Shown: positions 35,070 through 44,431 of the stretch, in pieces
Layout of the letters: each line of letters begins with the position of its first letter
Position numbering within the stretch: position 1 is the stretch's first letter
Assembly (NCBI GenBank): GCA_016648135.1
Contig: JADDOH010008058.1
Coordinates: 1 to 64,000, forward strand
Source of the DNA: Agrypnia vestita
Lineage: Eukaryota > Arthropoda > Insecta > Trichoptera > Phryganeidae
Direction: 5' to 3'
Length of the DNA: 64,000 bases
Made by a program: the position numbers and the translations under genes
The notes under the pieces: model-generated
The model's database searches: none
What the model saw: only the letters and a program-made list of their open reading frames with translations
Told to the model about the DNA's origin: nothing

Positions 35070-35775
35070 GCGCTTGTTCAGACACAGCGGGAACCGTGCA
35101 TTTTCAGAATCGCGTGGAATCCGTGCGGGTCTTATTTACCTAGGTTTGTATGTGATCGTTCAGACACAACCGTGCGGTTAGTCAACCGCCGCGGTGCCCG
35201 CAACCCAACCGCTAGAAAATAGACCCGCACAGCGTCCGCACGATCCTATTACTATTGAGCCTTACGAGAGCGGTCAGTCGCGTTGCGAGCACCGTACGGT
35301 TCCATGTCACAACAGGAGCACGCGTGGATTATATTCTCTTTTCTATGGTTAAGGATCGCTTTGACACTGAACTTTTTATTGATGAAGTGGAGAAAAGACC
35401 TGTAATATGGGATCTTCAGTGTGAGGATTACTCAAATATGCCAAGAACCAAGCTTGGCAGGAGTTGGTGGAGATATTTGGAAATGGTGGAAAAAAAGAGT
35501 ATTTTAGGAAAGTAGGTATTTATTTACCAAAAATAAACTGACAGAATGATATTTTTGTGTCTTGCCATGGAACACGGCCGTGGTTAACAAAGTAATGATC
35601 GAATATATCTCTGATATTCAAAGATGGAGAACGGCACCGGAGCTGTCAAACTGGCGTTTATTTTCGCGCGCACAAATCGCTTATTAACCGCGGCTGTGTG
35701 AACAGATGACACAAATCGCGTGTTTTGAAACGCGATTCTGAAACTGCACGGTTCCCGCTGTGTCTGAACAAGCGC
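35070..35775 (+). mobile_element. PIF/Harbinger-like element, copy 1, TAA duplication
   Basis: Terminal inverted repeats begin GCGCTTGTTCAGACACAGCG at both ends. TAA is duplicated (35067-35069, 35776-35778). The 706-bp interior holds a MADF-like frame but no DDE transposase. A copy lies at 52119-52832. Harbinger systems use a separate Myb/MADF-type DNA-binding protein with the transposase, which suits this content. Confidence 0.9.
35344..35515 (+). CDS. MADF-domain fragment of Harbinger-like element
   Basis: From the ATG at 35344 the frame encodes 57 residues with FIDEVEKRPVIWD, YSNMPRTK and W-rich positions in the order of the MADF (Myb/SANT-like) DNA-binding domain. A full MADF domain is about 85 residues, so this covers the first two thirds and then stops. 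The frame also extends upstream to 35255 without an ATG. The protein would be expected to bind the element ends or act with a transposase. The truncation makes function unlikely. In the sister copy at 52394 the frame is broken. Confidence 0.65.
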
Positions 35776-36104
35776 TAAGACGCGCGCTACGCGCGGGCCT
35801 CTCGTCTCGCGCGTAATACGCGCGAGCGCCGCGCGTCTTGAGATATTCGAGCGGCATTGTTGCGTCCAGAACCACGCGCGAGTCCGTGGTAGAGATGCGC
35901 AATATTGACTTTGGTTCTGGAATATCTAAAAAAAATTCGACAAGTTTTTATACAAAACAGAGTTTTTAAAAATTTTGGAGTCATTACTTTTGCCATATGC
36001 GCCAACAGCTACTGAAATAAAACAATTATTTGCATATCTGACGCAATATAAATAGGAACGCGCGAGTGGACTCGCGCGTAAAACGCCCCATCTGGACAGG
36101 CTCT

Positions 36105-36760
36105 TAGGTCCTCTAACAGATTTTTATGAATAAATTCTTTACAAGATGTATTTAAATTAGTAAAAAAAAAAAGTCCAGATTCATTTAAAATAATCACCCA
36201 CCATCGTTCTGGATGCATTTTCCAGCGTATTTTTGAGATATTTTTACGTATGATTATGTTATCTATATTATAATGGCTCCAAAAACGATGCATGTAGTGC
36301 GCAACATTTCCATTGCCAGTTTCAAAAAATAACGAGATCGTAAGAAAAGAAGCAGAACATGGGCGATAGCCAATTACAAAAACTCGCCGCAGACACCGGT
36401 GCAGCCGGTAGCCAATTGCAGACAACAATAGCAGCCAGTACGGCCTCCCACAGGAATGATATGTTCAAAATGTTTATCATTTCCTTTTCTTTTTTTGTAT
36501 TTCAATCATTTGTAAAAGGATACATTTTGTTTGATTTCATTTTATACAACGTGTGTAAATTGTTGTTCAGATTCTAGTGTCGATGTAACGGATGAGCCTC
36601 TCATTTAGCACAAACCTCCGTCTAGTTAACGAGGCGATGAGCATCTTTCACATGACAAACAATACCTACATTAAAGGTATATTTGTAAAATAAAATGTAA
36701 AAATATATTATTTATAGGTTGTATACGCCCAAATAAAAAGAAATCACTTGAAAACTATAT
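36105..36760. other. No gene recognised
   Basis: Frames at 36009-36428 (minus) and 36359-36577 (plus) overlap. Neither is recognised, and the minus one begins inside the CG-rich terminal repeat. CCGGTGCAGCCGGTAGCC near 36400 is a GC-rich island of about 70 bp. Confidence 0.3.
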
Positions 36761-36763
36761 AGA

Positions 36764-36897
36764 TTTAGAACCAAATTAATTAATCAAGTGGAAGAAAGAC
36801 ATACAGAAAAACCAAATTCACGAAAAAATATTTGGCTGCCACCGGGATCTGGTTTTTCTGTATGTCTTTCAAAATGACTAATTAATTTGGTTTTAAA
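36764..36897. mobile_element. Foldback around a SINE-like core
   Basis: The left arm (36764-36814) with AACCAAATTAATTAATCAAG and GAAAGACATACAGAAAAACC is the imperfect inverse of the right arm (36850-36897). Between them lies CTGCCACCGGGATCTGG. The right arm continues as TTTCACAGAACTTTGTTGAAAA, shared with 44230-44265. Confidence 0.7.
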
Positions 36898-36965
36898 TTT
36901 CACAGAACTTTGTTGAAAATTGAACAGAAAATTGCAACTTCACAATAAGATGTGTGTTCTTGACT

Positions 36966-37010
36966 AAAATATATATAATATATTATATTATATATATATA
37001 TATATATAAG
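36966..37010. repeat. (TA)n microsatellite
   Basis: Imperfect TATATA run just after the foldback. Confidence 0.9.
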
Positions 37011-37401
37011 ACTTAGCGTTAAAATCACGTTGTCCTTGTACTGTTTTATGACTTAATTTTTAACCCAACATAATTTTTGGGGCTTGCCCATTGACAGACC
37101 CAATGCATTTTTCTGTCGGATGTTTACGCACAAATTTTGAGAAACGGATCCATGGATGGAGAAAGAACAATCTGATTTTTTTATACGAGTCAGTAATTTT
37201 AATATTTATTTTAAATCAATTTTTTATATTGCCGCCTTTAAACGCTATCTTATTTGCCCACGCCCACAAGACATCCCTACGAGACGACGTGTCTGACTGG
37301 ACTGGGCAAATCCGAGTTCTTGTTTAAGCTTAGCGTGCTGCATATGCATTACAAATACTATGTAAATAGTCAATACATTTCCCTACAGAGTACGTGCTGA
37401 G

Positions 37402-37444
37402 AATCACGGTGTCCGGATATGTGTCTTATCCGGAAACCGTGATT
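37402..37444. repeat. Hairpin
   Basis: AATCACGGTGTCCGGATA pairs with TATCCGGAAACCGTGATT around a seven-base loop with two internal mismatches. It could be a small MITE or an RNA hairpin. Nothing nearby indicates which. Confidence 0.55.
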
Positions 37445-38215
37445 ATGAGCATGTTCACGCCTCGGAAAGGTACACAAGTGCACAGCCCGCGTGCTGATCG
37501 GTGACATGGACCAGGCCACAGGAATGAAGAGCGGTTTGAAAAATCACGAATGTAACCACCCCCAAGCGAGATGCAGCACGTTCACTGTTTGTCTAAACAT
37601 TACTGGGTAAATTCGTCAAAAACAGTATCATTAAAAGAAAATGATAATTATTATAGCAAAGATATGATAATTAAATTCTAATTAATTGTATATTATTTAT
37701 CCAGCCAATGGATGATCGTTTTCAGTTCAAAACATGTTCGTTGGCGAAAGGGGAAGCTGACATTATTAGAAATGCCAAAAACAAAACGGGCTCATCGTGA
37801 AAATACATTATCTAATAATAATAAAATCATAGTAATAAACCTTAAAAACATCGAATCAAAAAAGCTTTTCTTTGACTGTTTGTTTATTTTTTTAACTTAG
37901 GCCCCGTCGATTTCTGAACCTTTGAAACCTGAAAAAAAAAACCTACTCGAATAGAAAGCTGGCCCATCAGGTTTTTAATTTTATTTTAAATTTCTCAAAA
38001 TTTTTATATATTTAATTTAACGATCATAATTTTTATTTAACAACAGGTTTTTTATTACATAAAACACTAGGTAACATAAAAAACATACTACTAACTAAAA
38101 AATTTGAGGAAATTTGAGTGCTCCTCTCGCGCGTCTAAACTCTACCGCGTCCTCGTCCTGTGCGGTCGGCCGAATACATTAGTCGTGGGTGAAAATATCC
38201 ATGAGAAACCGGGAA
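37445..38215. other. No feature seen
   Basis: AT-rich except a short GC patch at 38120-38190. No supported frame. Confidence 0.35.
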
Positions 38216-38220
38216 CATTA

Positions 38221-38362
38221 AGGCCCGAATTCATAGTCAATACTTGGATGATTTAAAGGTTAAGGTACAACTTAAAAGTTTAATTTTCAGTATAAAATAA
38301 CACTTTTAAGGAGTACCTTACTTAACCTTTAAATCATCCAAGTTTGTCTCTGAATTCGGGCC
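38221..38362. mobile_element. Family N palindromic MITE, complete
   Basis: AGGCCCGAATTCATAGTC on the left and GTCTCTGAATTCGGGCC on the right are inverted, and CTTGGATGATTTAAAGGTTA recurs inverted inside. TA lies on both sides (38219-38220, 38363-38364), a possible target duplication. Half copies are at 39059 and 55047. Confidence 0.8.
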
Positions 38363-38507
38363 TATCACATCGTCGTTTTCAACAATTGAATATTAGCAGA
38401 CCCAGTTTGCAACGAATTCTCACTAGAGACCTACACCTCCACCCTTACAAAGTTCAATTAACCAAGGAACTTTAGCCACAAGACCACTTGCAACGAAGGC
38501 ATTTCGC

Positions 38508-38655
38508 TAATATATATATATATAGATTTTAGCTATATATATATCTATATATATAATATATATTATATATATATCTATATTATATATATATATATATATA
38601 TTATTATATATCTATAGATATATATATATATCTATATATATATCTTCTCATATCT
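38508..38655. repeat. Long imperfect (TA)n tract
   Basis: About 150 bases of TATATA with ATCTATA interruptions. Likely prone to cruciform formation and to assembly error. Confidence 0.9.
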
Positions 38656-38702
38656 AGATATTATTAACATATTGTTCATTTATTTCAGGAATGAGTCCCG
38701 TA

Positions 38703-39018
38703 ATATTTAATACGAAATAAATAAATGAAATAAAGAGAAATACACAAATATCAAATAATAAAACTGAAAACAGTCGATTACTTCCCGAATAAAAATGGAA
38801 TAATATAAATAAGTGAATTAATAATTCAAAGAGAAACATATAACTATCAAATATTGACGACTTGTTAAGTCGCTGGGATAGTGAAATTGGTAACACGCTG
38901 TGCGCGAAACACAGAGGTCCGTGGTTCGAATCCAGGTTCCAGCATTTAATTTTTCAGTTTTATTATTTGATATTTGTGTATTTCTCTTTATTTCATTTAT
39001 TTATTTCGTATTAAATAT
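38703..39018. mobile_element. Perfect 68-bp inverted repeat around a tRNA-like sequence
   Basis: Bases 38703-38770 are the exact reverse complement of 38951-39018. The 180-bp spacer contains a tRNA-shaped sequence close to the right arm. TA microsatellites lie outside both arms. Perfect identity implies recent origin or ongoing conversion between arms. Confidence 0.85.
38872..38943 (+). tRNA. tRNA-like sequence, probably a SINE head or pseudo-tRNA
   Basis: The 72 bases fold as a full cloverleaf: acceptor GCTGGGA/TTCCAGC (7 pairs, one G-T), D-arm GTGA with GG in the loop, anticodon stem CTGTG/CACAG perfect, five-base variable region, T-arm CGTGG-TTCGAAT-CCAGG with one mismatch. Position 8 is T. 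Position 33 is G and not the near-invariant T, and the nominal anticodon would be CGA (Ser), yet the short variable arm does not suit tRNA-Ser. I therefore favour a tRNA-derived element over a working tRNA. Confidence 0.5.
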
Positions 39019-39058
39019 ATATATATATATATTTTTTAATATTTTATTTTATTTTAGC

Positions 39059-39118
39059 TACATTTTCTGTACAAAATGACACTTTGAAAGCGTACCTTAA
39101 CCTTTAGACCATACAAGC
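39059..39118 (-). mobile_element. Family N MITE, half copy
   Basis: On the minus strand GTCTAAAGGTTAAGGTACGC and TCATTTTGTACAGAAAAT match 55070-55125. Only one arm remains, next to the 38703-39018 palindrome. Confidence 0.65.
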
Positions 39119-39300
39119 AGCGGATCGGGCCCGGGCCGCAGGTGGCAGCAGACGGAAGTTGCGCGCCGCGAGAACTGCGCCGGTCATAGGCGAATGATTG
39201 ACCCAATTGCACCGGAGTGTGTGCACTGTTACTCGGAGGCACTTCGCGCTGCGCCCAGCACGGACGACTCGCCCTAACGCAATGTGAACTCGTTAAGAAA
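39119..39300. other. GC-rich patch
   Basis: Bases 39120-39275 are GC-rich (GGGCCCGGGCCGCAGGTGGC). The minus-strand 62-codon frame here is not recognised. Confidence 0.3.
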
Positions 39301-39427
39301 ATCCGGTCTAGCTAAATATCATACACAGTATCTAACCTTTAGATTCTTTGACCAAGTCGTAATTCAAATATCGGTTGAAGGGTAGGGGTTATCTTTGTTT
39401 TGGTCATTAATTAAGAGTAATGACTTA

Positions 39428-39572
39428 GGGCCGGTTGTTTCAAGTTGGATTAAAGTAAGCGTCCGTTTGAAGCATAGATATTTACGAAAACGGATCGTCT
39501 GATTGGTGGAGAACGCAAAAATCTACGCTTTAAACAAACGCTTACTTTGATCCAACTTGAAACAACCGGGCC
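39428..39572 (+). mobile_element. Harbinger-type MITE H1, copy 1, TTA duplication
   Basis: The 145-bp element has inverted ends GGGCCGGTTGTTTCAAGTTG and CAACTTGAAACAACCGGGCC. TTA is duplicated (39425-39427, 39573-39575). The arms extend almost to a 29-base central loop (39486-39514). Confidence 0.9.
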
Positions 39573-39575
39573 TTA

Positions 39576-40365
39576 GGGGTTATTCAAGTATTAAGTAGGC
39601 ACCAAAGGGGGGTGGCATTACTTATTTTTGATGACATGGGGGACGGGGGGGTCTGGATGGTGATTACGTCAGCGATATTTATTTATTTAGTTTTTCTGAT
39701 ATCATGGACTGAGGACGATTAATTTGAATTAACTATTTTTGATTTTTAATTAACGAATTTTTAATAGAACAACATAAATAACATCGCTTATGTATTAAGA
39801 ATACAATAATTAAATACGATATTAATAATTTGCTCGAATAAATATCAAATGTGAATTAAATTTCTTTATATTCTATAATATCTTTATTTCTAGACTTGAT
39901 AACTGCTGCTCCTATATAACAATAAAGAAGTCTGAACAGAATTTAAAAAATATATACATACAATGTATGCAACGTTTACGTAAGCATAGGAGGGGGGAGT
40001 AAAAGCTTTGCTTACTTTTGCTGTCAAGGGTAGTGGGGGGGGGTTAAAAATGACTAAAATTCTGCTTAAGTAATACTTCAATGGCCCCTAATGCAATTGC
40101 CCAGGCAGAAAGGAGATACGATAAATGGCGGAGTGGTGTAAGTATATTTTCCCCAGGATCCTAGATTGCAATCGAGGAAACTTTGGAAACGATGGCATAT
40201 CGTATAATACACATTAGTATTTTGAGAACGGAAGGCCAGGAGAGGGTGCCTTTATTTTAAGCAAAAAAAAAGCTGTCTGTAAAAGCACAAAATTAAGTTT
40301 AGATCAATCAAAAATTGTAGGATTGTAGTCAATAAAATCCTACATTCTAAAAAAATCCCACGCTG
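39576..40365. other. No gene recognised
   Basis: AT-rich DNA with G-runs (GGGGGACGGGGGGG near 39645, GTGGGGGGGG near 40032). A minus frame at 39890-40081 is unsupported. Confidence 0.35.
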
Positions 40366-40369
40366 CAAT

Positions 40370-40610
40370 GTAGATAATATTATACGTAAGATGTGTGCAA
40401 AATTTGAACAGAATCGGCCCCATAGTTTGTGAGAAATCATCTCCACCTGTCTGAAAGGGGGAGTCACCCACCACACGAACTTCAAATTGGCATAACTCAG
40501 CTAATTCTTTGAATGTTTTAACGAGCGATGATTCAAGTTATTCTTAGAACTTGGAGCTGTAAGATAAAGCAAAAAAAAGCCATTTTTTGAAAATGTCGAG
40601 GTGGCGTGAT
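40370..40610 (+). repeat. Dispersed repeat Y, copy 3
   Basis: Carries AAGATGTGTGCAAAATTTGA, CACACGAACTTCAAATTG, AACGAGCGAT and AAAATGTCGAGGTG as in the copy at 18225. Confidence 0.7.
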
Positions 40611-40790
40611 CCCTTAGGGCGGGCCGCGCTCCCGAGTGAGGGTCACGGGAGCCCCCAGACCGGGCGGCGCCAGCCGGGCCCCAGGTGCGCCCGCTGATAA
40701 TCGCTGCGATTACCGCGAGCCGCGAGCCGCGTATTCGCAGACGCCGCCTTACGAGCGTTAGGTAACGTCGCTTTATTTTTCTTTCCTCCG
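40611..40790. other. GC-rich patch after repeat Y
   Basis: GGGCGGGCCGCGCTCCCGAG and similar sequence, CpG-dense. A 137-codon minus frame (40501-40914) spans it but runs through repeat Y, so I do not accept it as a gene. Confidence 0.35.
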
Positions 40791-41413
40791 CTCCGAGAAT
40801 AGCCAGAGAAAAATGTGCCGCGGTGTCAACAAAAATTTGGCTAGAGATAAAGTAGATAATGTAGTATTTTTTTAATCCGCGCGGTGAACATTTCAGGAAT
40901 TTACCCCTAAGCACGCATTAAAACGTTTTAAAACGCCAGTTAAATTATACCGTCGTAGCATTAATTGACGTGGCAGTCACATTATTGCGCAAAGAGATAT
41001 AGAACTTTAAAATGAAATAAAACACATAAAAATCGTACGGGCTTCATGGGAAAGATAATTGTTTTATGTACGATTTTCGAAATAAATTTGCACAATTTGC
41101 AACGCCGTTTTGGCTTAGATCTATTCACGGTGAAGTTGCAAACCAAACTAAGCGCAAGTCAGCTGTCAAACTGGAAGATGTGTTGCCGATTCGAAAAACA
41201 AACTTTAAAAAACACCCTGTATTTAAAAACTAATGGCATAAAATTATCTTTCCAATAAAGCCAATGCCATGGCCATTACCACGATTTCTATGTGTTTTAT
41301 TTCATTTTAAATTTCTATGCCTCTAAAAATACCCTTTAATATATTTACGTAAAGTTTATTTCAATCGAGTATGATGTATATACAGAGATATGTATATAAT
41401 ATATTTATTTACT

Positions 41414-41971
41414 ATTTAGACAATATACATGGTTATTTGTAAAACATTGATAAACTCGCAGGACTATATTCCTGCCTTGATTATGAGTCGAAAACGTTCA
41501 AGCAACCATGACCTAACATCAATACTTATAAAGATATGCGACATCAAAGTTTGCATTTTTTTTCAATGTTTCTGACTTATTTTTGTAAAAGGTTGGACTA
41601 TCATTACAGTAACTTATATCGGATATGAAAAATTTACTGCCTTTAATACAAGTCAAATAAAATGATAAAAACCTTTATGTTCCAATTAGAATTTATGCAG
41701 GGCTTTTATCTTTTTATCATTTTATTTAACGTGTATTGAAACGAATGAATTTTTCGTAATCGACATAAGTTACTGCAATGACAATCCAACGTCTTACAAA
41801 AAATAAGTCAGAAATATCGAGAAAAAAAATGCAAACTTTGATGTCGAATATCTCCGTGACTATTGATATTAGGTCACGGTTGCTTGAACATTTTCGACTC
41901 ATAATCAAGGCAGGAACATAGTCCTGCGAGGTTATTAATGTTTTACAAATAACCCTGTATATTGTCTAAAT
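41414..41971. mobile_element. Family A MITE, 558-bp near-complete palindrome
   Basis: The left arm (41414-41671) with ATATACATGGTTATTTGTAA, GAGTCGAAAACGTTCAAGCA, TGCGACATCAAAGTTTGC and TCAAATAAAATGATAAAA is inverted in the right arm (41698-41971). The loop is under 30 bases. Largest foldback in the window. Confidence 0.85.
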
Positions 41972-41999
41972 ATTTAAACGATTCAAACAAAAAGGACTA

Positions 42000-42390
42000 G
42001 GTTTAATTAAAACAGTGCCTAATCATTCAATCAGTGCGGGGCTGGTGGGACTCCGCGGTTAGGTCCGCGACCTGACGGGTGACGCGCCCGATCACTTTCC
42101 CGCTCCCCGCGGCCAAATCCTATTAGCCTAGACTCGAACGCTGGGGGCTGGCGCTGGCGGACAGCTTTGGGGCTTCTGTTGCCGCACGGAGAATGTCTGC
42201 CCTCGGATAGGGCGAGCGATTAAACAGATCACGTCTGAAGCAATTAAGTATTACGCAAAACTGTCTCGACTACATTTATAAAACCCTATAAAAATTTTAG
42301 GTTTTAATTAAGTCGCTTGAAAATATGTTTACTCTAATTAATAGTCAGGATGATTAAAAACGAATTTAGATAAATTACCTAGAAATATAG
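42000..42390. other. GC-rich patch and anonymous DNA
   Basis: 42040-42200 is GC-rich (GGCTGGCGCTGGCGGACAGC) with no frame I recognise. The rest is AT-rich. Confidence 0.3.
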
Positions 42391-42440
42391 AATCTATCAA
42401 AAAAATACAGTCATCACAGGGATTGGATCCCTGAACTATC
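42391..42440 (-). mobile_element. SINE tail fragment
   Basis: On the minus strand a B-box-like AGGGATCCAATCCCTGTGATG is followed by ACTGTATTTTTTTGATAG, the same tail as at 33049-33072. Confidence 0.55.
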
Positions 42441-42461
42441 TTTTGTCAGTAGAGAGATTTA

Positions 42462-42606
42462 GGGCCGGTTGTTTCAAGTTGGATTAAAGTAAGCGTTCTT
42501 TTAAAGCATAGATATTTACGTTCCCCACCAATCAGACGATCCGTTTTCGTAAAAATCTATGCTTTGATCGAGCGCTTACTTTGATCGAACTTGAAACAAC
42601 CGGGCC
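42462..42606 (+). mobile_element. Harbinger-type MITE H1, copy 2, TTA duplication
   Basis: Same length (145 bp), ends and arms as the copy at 39428, with TTA on both sides (42459-42461, 42607-42609). The 29-base loop (42520-42548) is the reverse complement, with one mismatch, of the loop in copy 1, although the arms and terminal asymmetry are in the same orientation. Confidence 0.9.
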
Positions 42607-42734
42607 TTAATCGATTTAGGCATGACGCCCGTTTACTAAGAGAGACATCTATTTTTCCCCGTTGAGAACCATATACTATTTAAAAAAATATATGTTAAAT
42701 AATAAGGATAAGGATGACTCTTTAAAATCTGGTA

Positions 42735-43190
42735 TTTGAAAATTGATTTGTAATGATTGTAGTTATTTTATATAGGAAAAACGTGTAGAAATTTTGATGT
42801 TAGAGTTAAGGAATACTTAGTGTTTGAGTAGAACTAATTATTCCGAATATGCGATTCATCTTTTGGTTATGGATCATTCGAATTTACTTATAAATAATAG
42901 AGAATTACAGTTGGATAAATTAGAAATTTTGGAAATAAGAAAGTGTTAATAGTAAATTGGATATTAGAAATAACCAGGTCTTTTTACAGAGAGTTCGAAT
43001 ACAATTGGTTTTCATGTTAGTACTTAATTATTTATTCATTTCCTCTACATATTTTATTTTTTTATTGTCTATACTTCGATTTTTTATTTTTTATTTGTAT
43101 ATATATTGGATCCTATGAAGGGACTATTGGCCCTGAAACATGTTGATATTTTCAAGAAATAAGTGGTGAAAACAAAGTATATATATTTTT
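42735..43190 (+). pseudogene. Decayed Penelope-like GIY-YIG remnant and 3' end
   Basis: CNDCS, then after a frameshift YIGKTCRNFDVRVKEY, is the YIG motif and following basic helix. HLLVMDHSNLLINN and LDKLEILEIRKC follow in another frame before a stop near 42948. The 3' part has CTATGAAGGGAC, a loop, then GGCCCTGAAACATG at 43115-43142, the equivalent of the CTGATGA...GAAAC motif. Several frameshifts, no RT domain. Confidence 0.7.
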
Positions 43191-43195
43191 ATTAA

Positions 43196-43473
43196 TTATA
43201 AATAATAATAAATTTCTTTATTTTTATAGCGCCATTTAATGGTGTAGATCATCTTAAGGGCGCTGTTATTTCTGTTCATTTGTAGCTCTTTGAGAACAGC
43301 GCAATCTTCAGTCCTTTCCTGAAAGTGTTGAGGCTCTGAGTTCTGAGGCGCTTTCATAGTAGGAGCCCTGTTGGCTCTTCCGGGTTCTACTGATGTGTTG
43401 TCGCCCCATAGTCCTGCAGACCTCGTGTGAGGAGTGCGACGTTCCTCCCCGTTGATAGCTTCTTCTGACATTC
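43196..43473 (-). CDS. Unrecognised frame, possibly an unknown retroelement 3' end
   Basis: The minus strand is open from 43534 to 43196 (112 codons), with AATAAA just beyond the small hairpin AGCGCCCTTAAGATG...AAATGGCGCT. The first 20 codons lie in the MITE at 43474, so the original frame was interrupted. Beyond the MITE, 43698-43770 read in the minus direction is also open (VCLVVYKAQQLGTVLHRM). I recognise no family. It could be a host exon or an element tail. Confidence 0.3.
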
Positions 43474-43692
43474 GGCCGTATTCTGAAAATAGCAATATTG
43501 CCATTTCTGTACCTCGACATTTATTGCGTAACATTGTAATACCGTTACTTTTGACGTTTTAAGTTTGACAGGTTTGAATTAATTAATTTCAAATCTCTCA
43601 AACTTAAAATGTCAAAATTAACGGCATAAGAATGTTATACAGTAACTGTCAATATACAGAAAAAACAATATTGCTATTTTCAGAATACGGCC
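43474..43692. mobile_element. Foldback MITE with CATTC target duplication
   Basis: Ends GGCCGTATTCTGAAAATAGC and GCTATTTTCAGAATACGGCC are inverted. CATTC is on both sides (43469-43473, 43693-43697). A second inverted section around GACGTTTTAAGTTTGACAG lies at the centre. A half copy is at 46882-46915. Confidence 0.8.
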
Positions 43693-43892
43693 CATTCTAT
43701 GCAGTACGGTGCCAAGTTGTTGAGCTTTATACACCACCAGACATACCTCATAGTCCACACTTTCCGGCCACATTTAGGCCGATAACTTTTTTTTTAAAAC
43801 AGAGATGTGAACACGGAATACGTGTCACATTAATATTCTTACTATTTTCAAACTAAGCTAAACGCTTGTGCTATGAAAATAGGACTAACTTG

Positions 43893-43970
43893 CTGGTCTG
43901 GAGTGAGATTTGAACCCGCAACCTTTGGATCACGAGGCAAGAGTCCTAACCATAAGACCAACAAGCTACT
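43893..43970 (-). mobile_element. tRNA-derived SINE head
   Basis: On the minus strand TTGGTCTTATGGTTAGGA is A-box-like and GCGGGTTCAAATCTC is B-box-like. CTTGTTGGTCT and AGACCAGCAAG form an outer stem. The cloverleaf is incomplete, so not a functional tRNA. Confidence 0.5.
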
Positions 43971-44164
43971 CTATAACTATATATAACTAAACCGATAAAC
44001 CGGTAACTCTTTGAGGAGTGGTCTTATATGGTATATTTTATAAGAAAATAGTTAATCGCGATATTTTTCGAAAATCTTTGATTATAATCTGCTAGGTGGC
44101 GCCAGGACATTTAGTCTATTTTATTAATAGAAAATATTTTTTTAAATCGACAAGTGGCAAAAGA

Positions 44165-44285
44165 AAATTCCGGATTCGAGTCGCACTGATGATCTTTTTT
44201 GATGCATAATTTTTTCTAATTAATTTGTTTTAATTATCACAGAACCGTGTTCTGAAAATTTATAACTCCGCAAATAAAATATTTA
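44165..44285 (+). mobile_element. SINE fragment
   Basis: B-box-like GGATTCGAGTCGCACTGATGATC is followed by TAATTAATTTGTTTTAATTA and CACAGAACCGTGTTCTGAAA, shared with the foldback at 36875-36920. Confidence 0.55.
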
Positions 44286-44431
44286 ATATAAATAAAATGT
44301 GATTTAGATGATTATTAACTTACCAAATGGCAATATTCTGATGTTCACCTCATCCACGACAATTAATGTATACATCCGATCTTCTCCCGAGTACAATATG
44401 TCAATGGCAGCGGATATTTTAGATTGGGGAT

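Larger units (their letters stand above)
34818..36104. mobile_element. Element with CG-rich terminal inverted repeats, carrying nested insertions
   Basis: The 46-base left end (34818-34863) and right end (36059-36104) are inverted, with GCAGATGGGGCGTTTTACGC and a CGCGAGT-CACTCGCG hairpin at each end. Further CGCGCG motifs occur inside. The interior is split by a mariner-like MITE and a Harbinger-like element. A target duplication could not be fixed (the flanks TTGTAT and TAGGTC differ). No transposase frame was found. Confidence 0.75.

Noticed and set aside
34930..35181. Two overlapping plus-strand genes
   Set aside because: They cross the boundary between the mariner-like MITE and the Harbinger-like terminal repeat, so the frames are accidental.
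35684..36005. Minus-strand Arg-rich proteins
   Set aside because: They are translations of CG-rich terminal repeat sequence.
38872..38943. Functional nuclear tRNA gene
   Set aside because: The cloverleaf is good, but position 33 is G, the D-stem has a mismatch, and the nominal Ser anticodon does not fit the short variable arm. The perfect inverted flanks indicate a mobile element.
40501..40914. 137-codon minus-strand gene
   Set aside because: The frame runs through dispersed repeat Y and a GC-rich patch, with an Arg/Gly-rich low-information translation.
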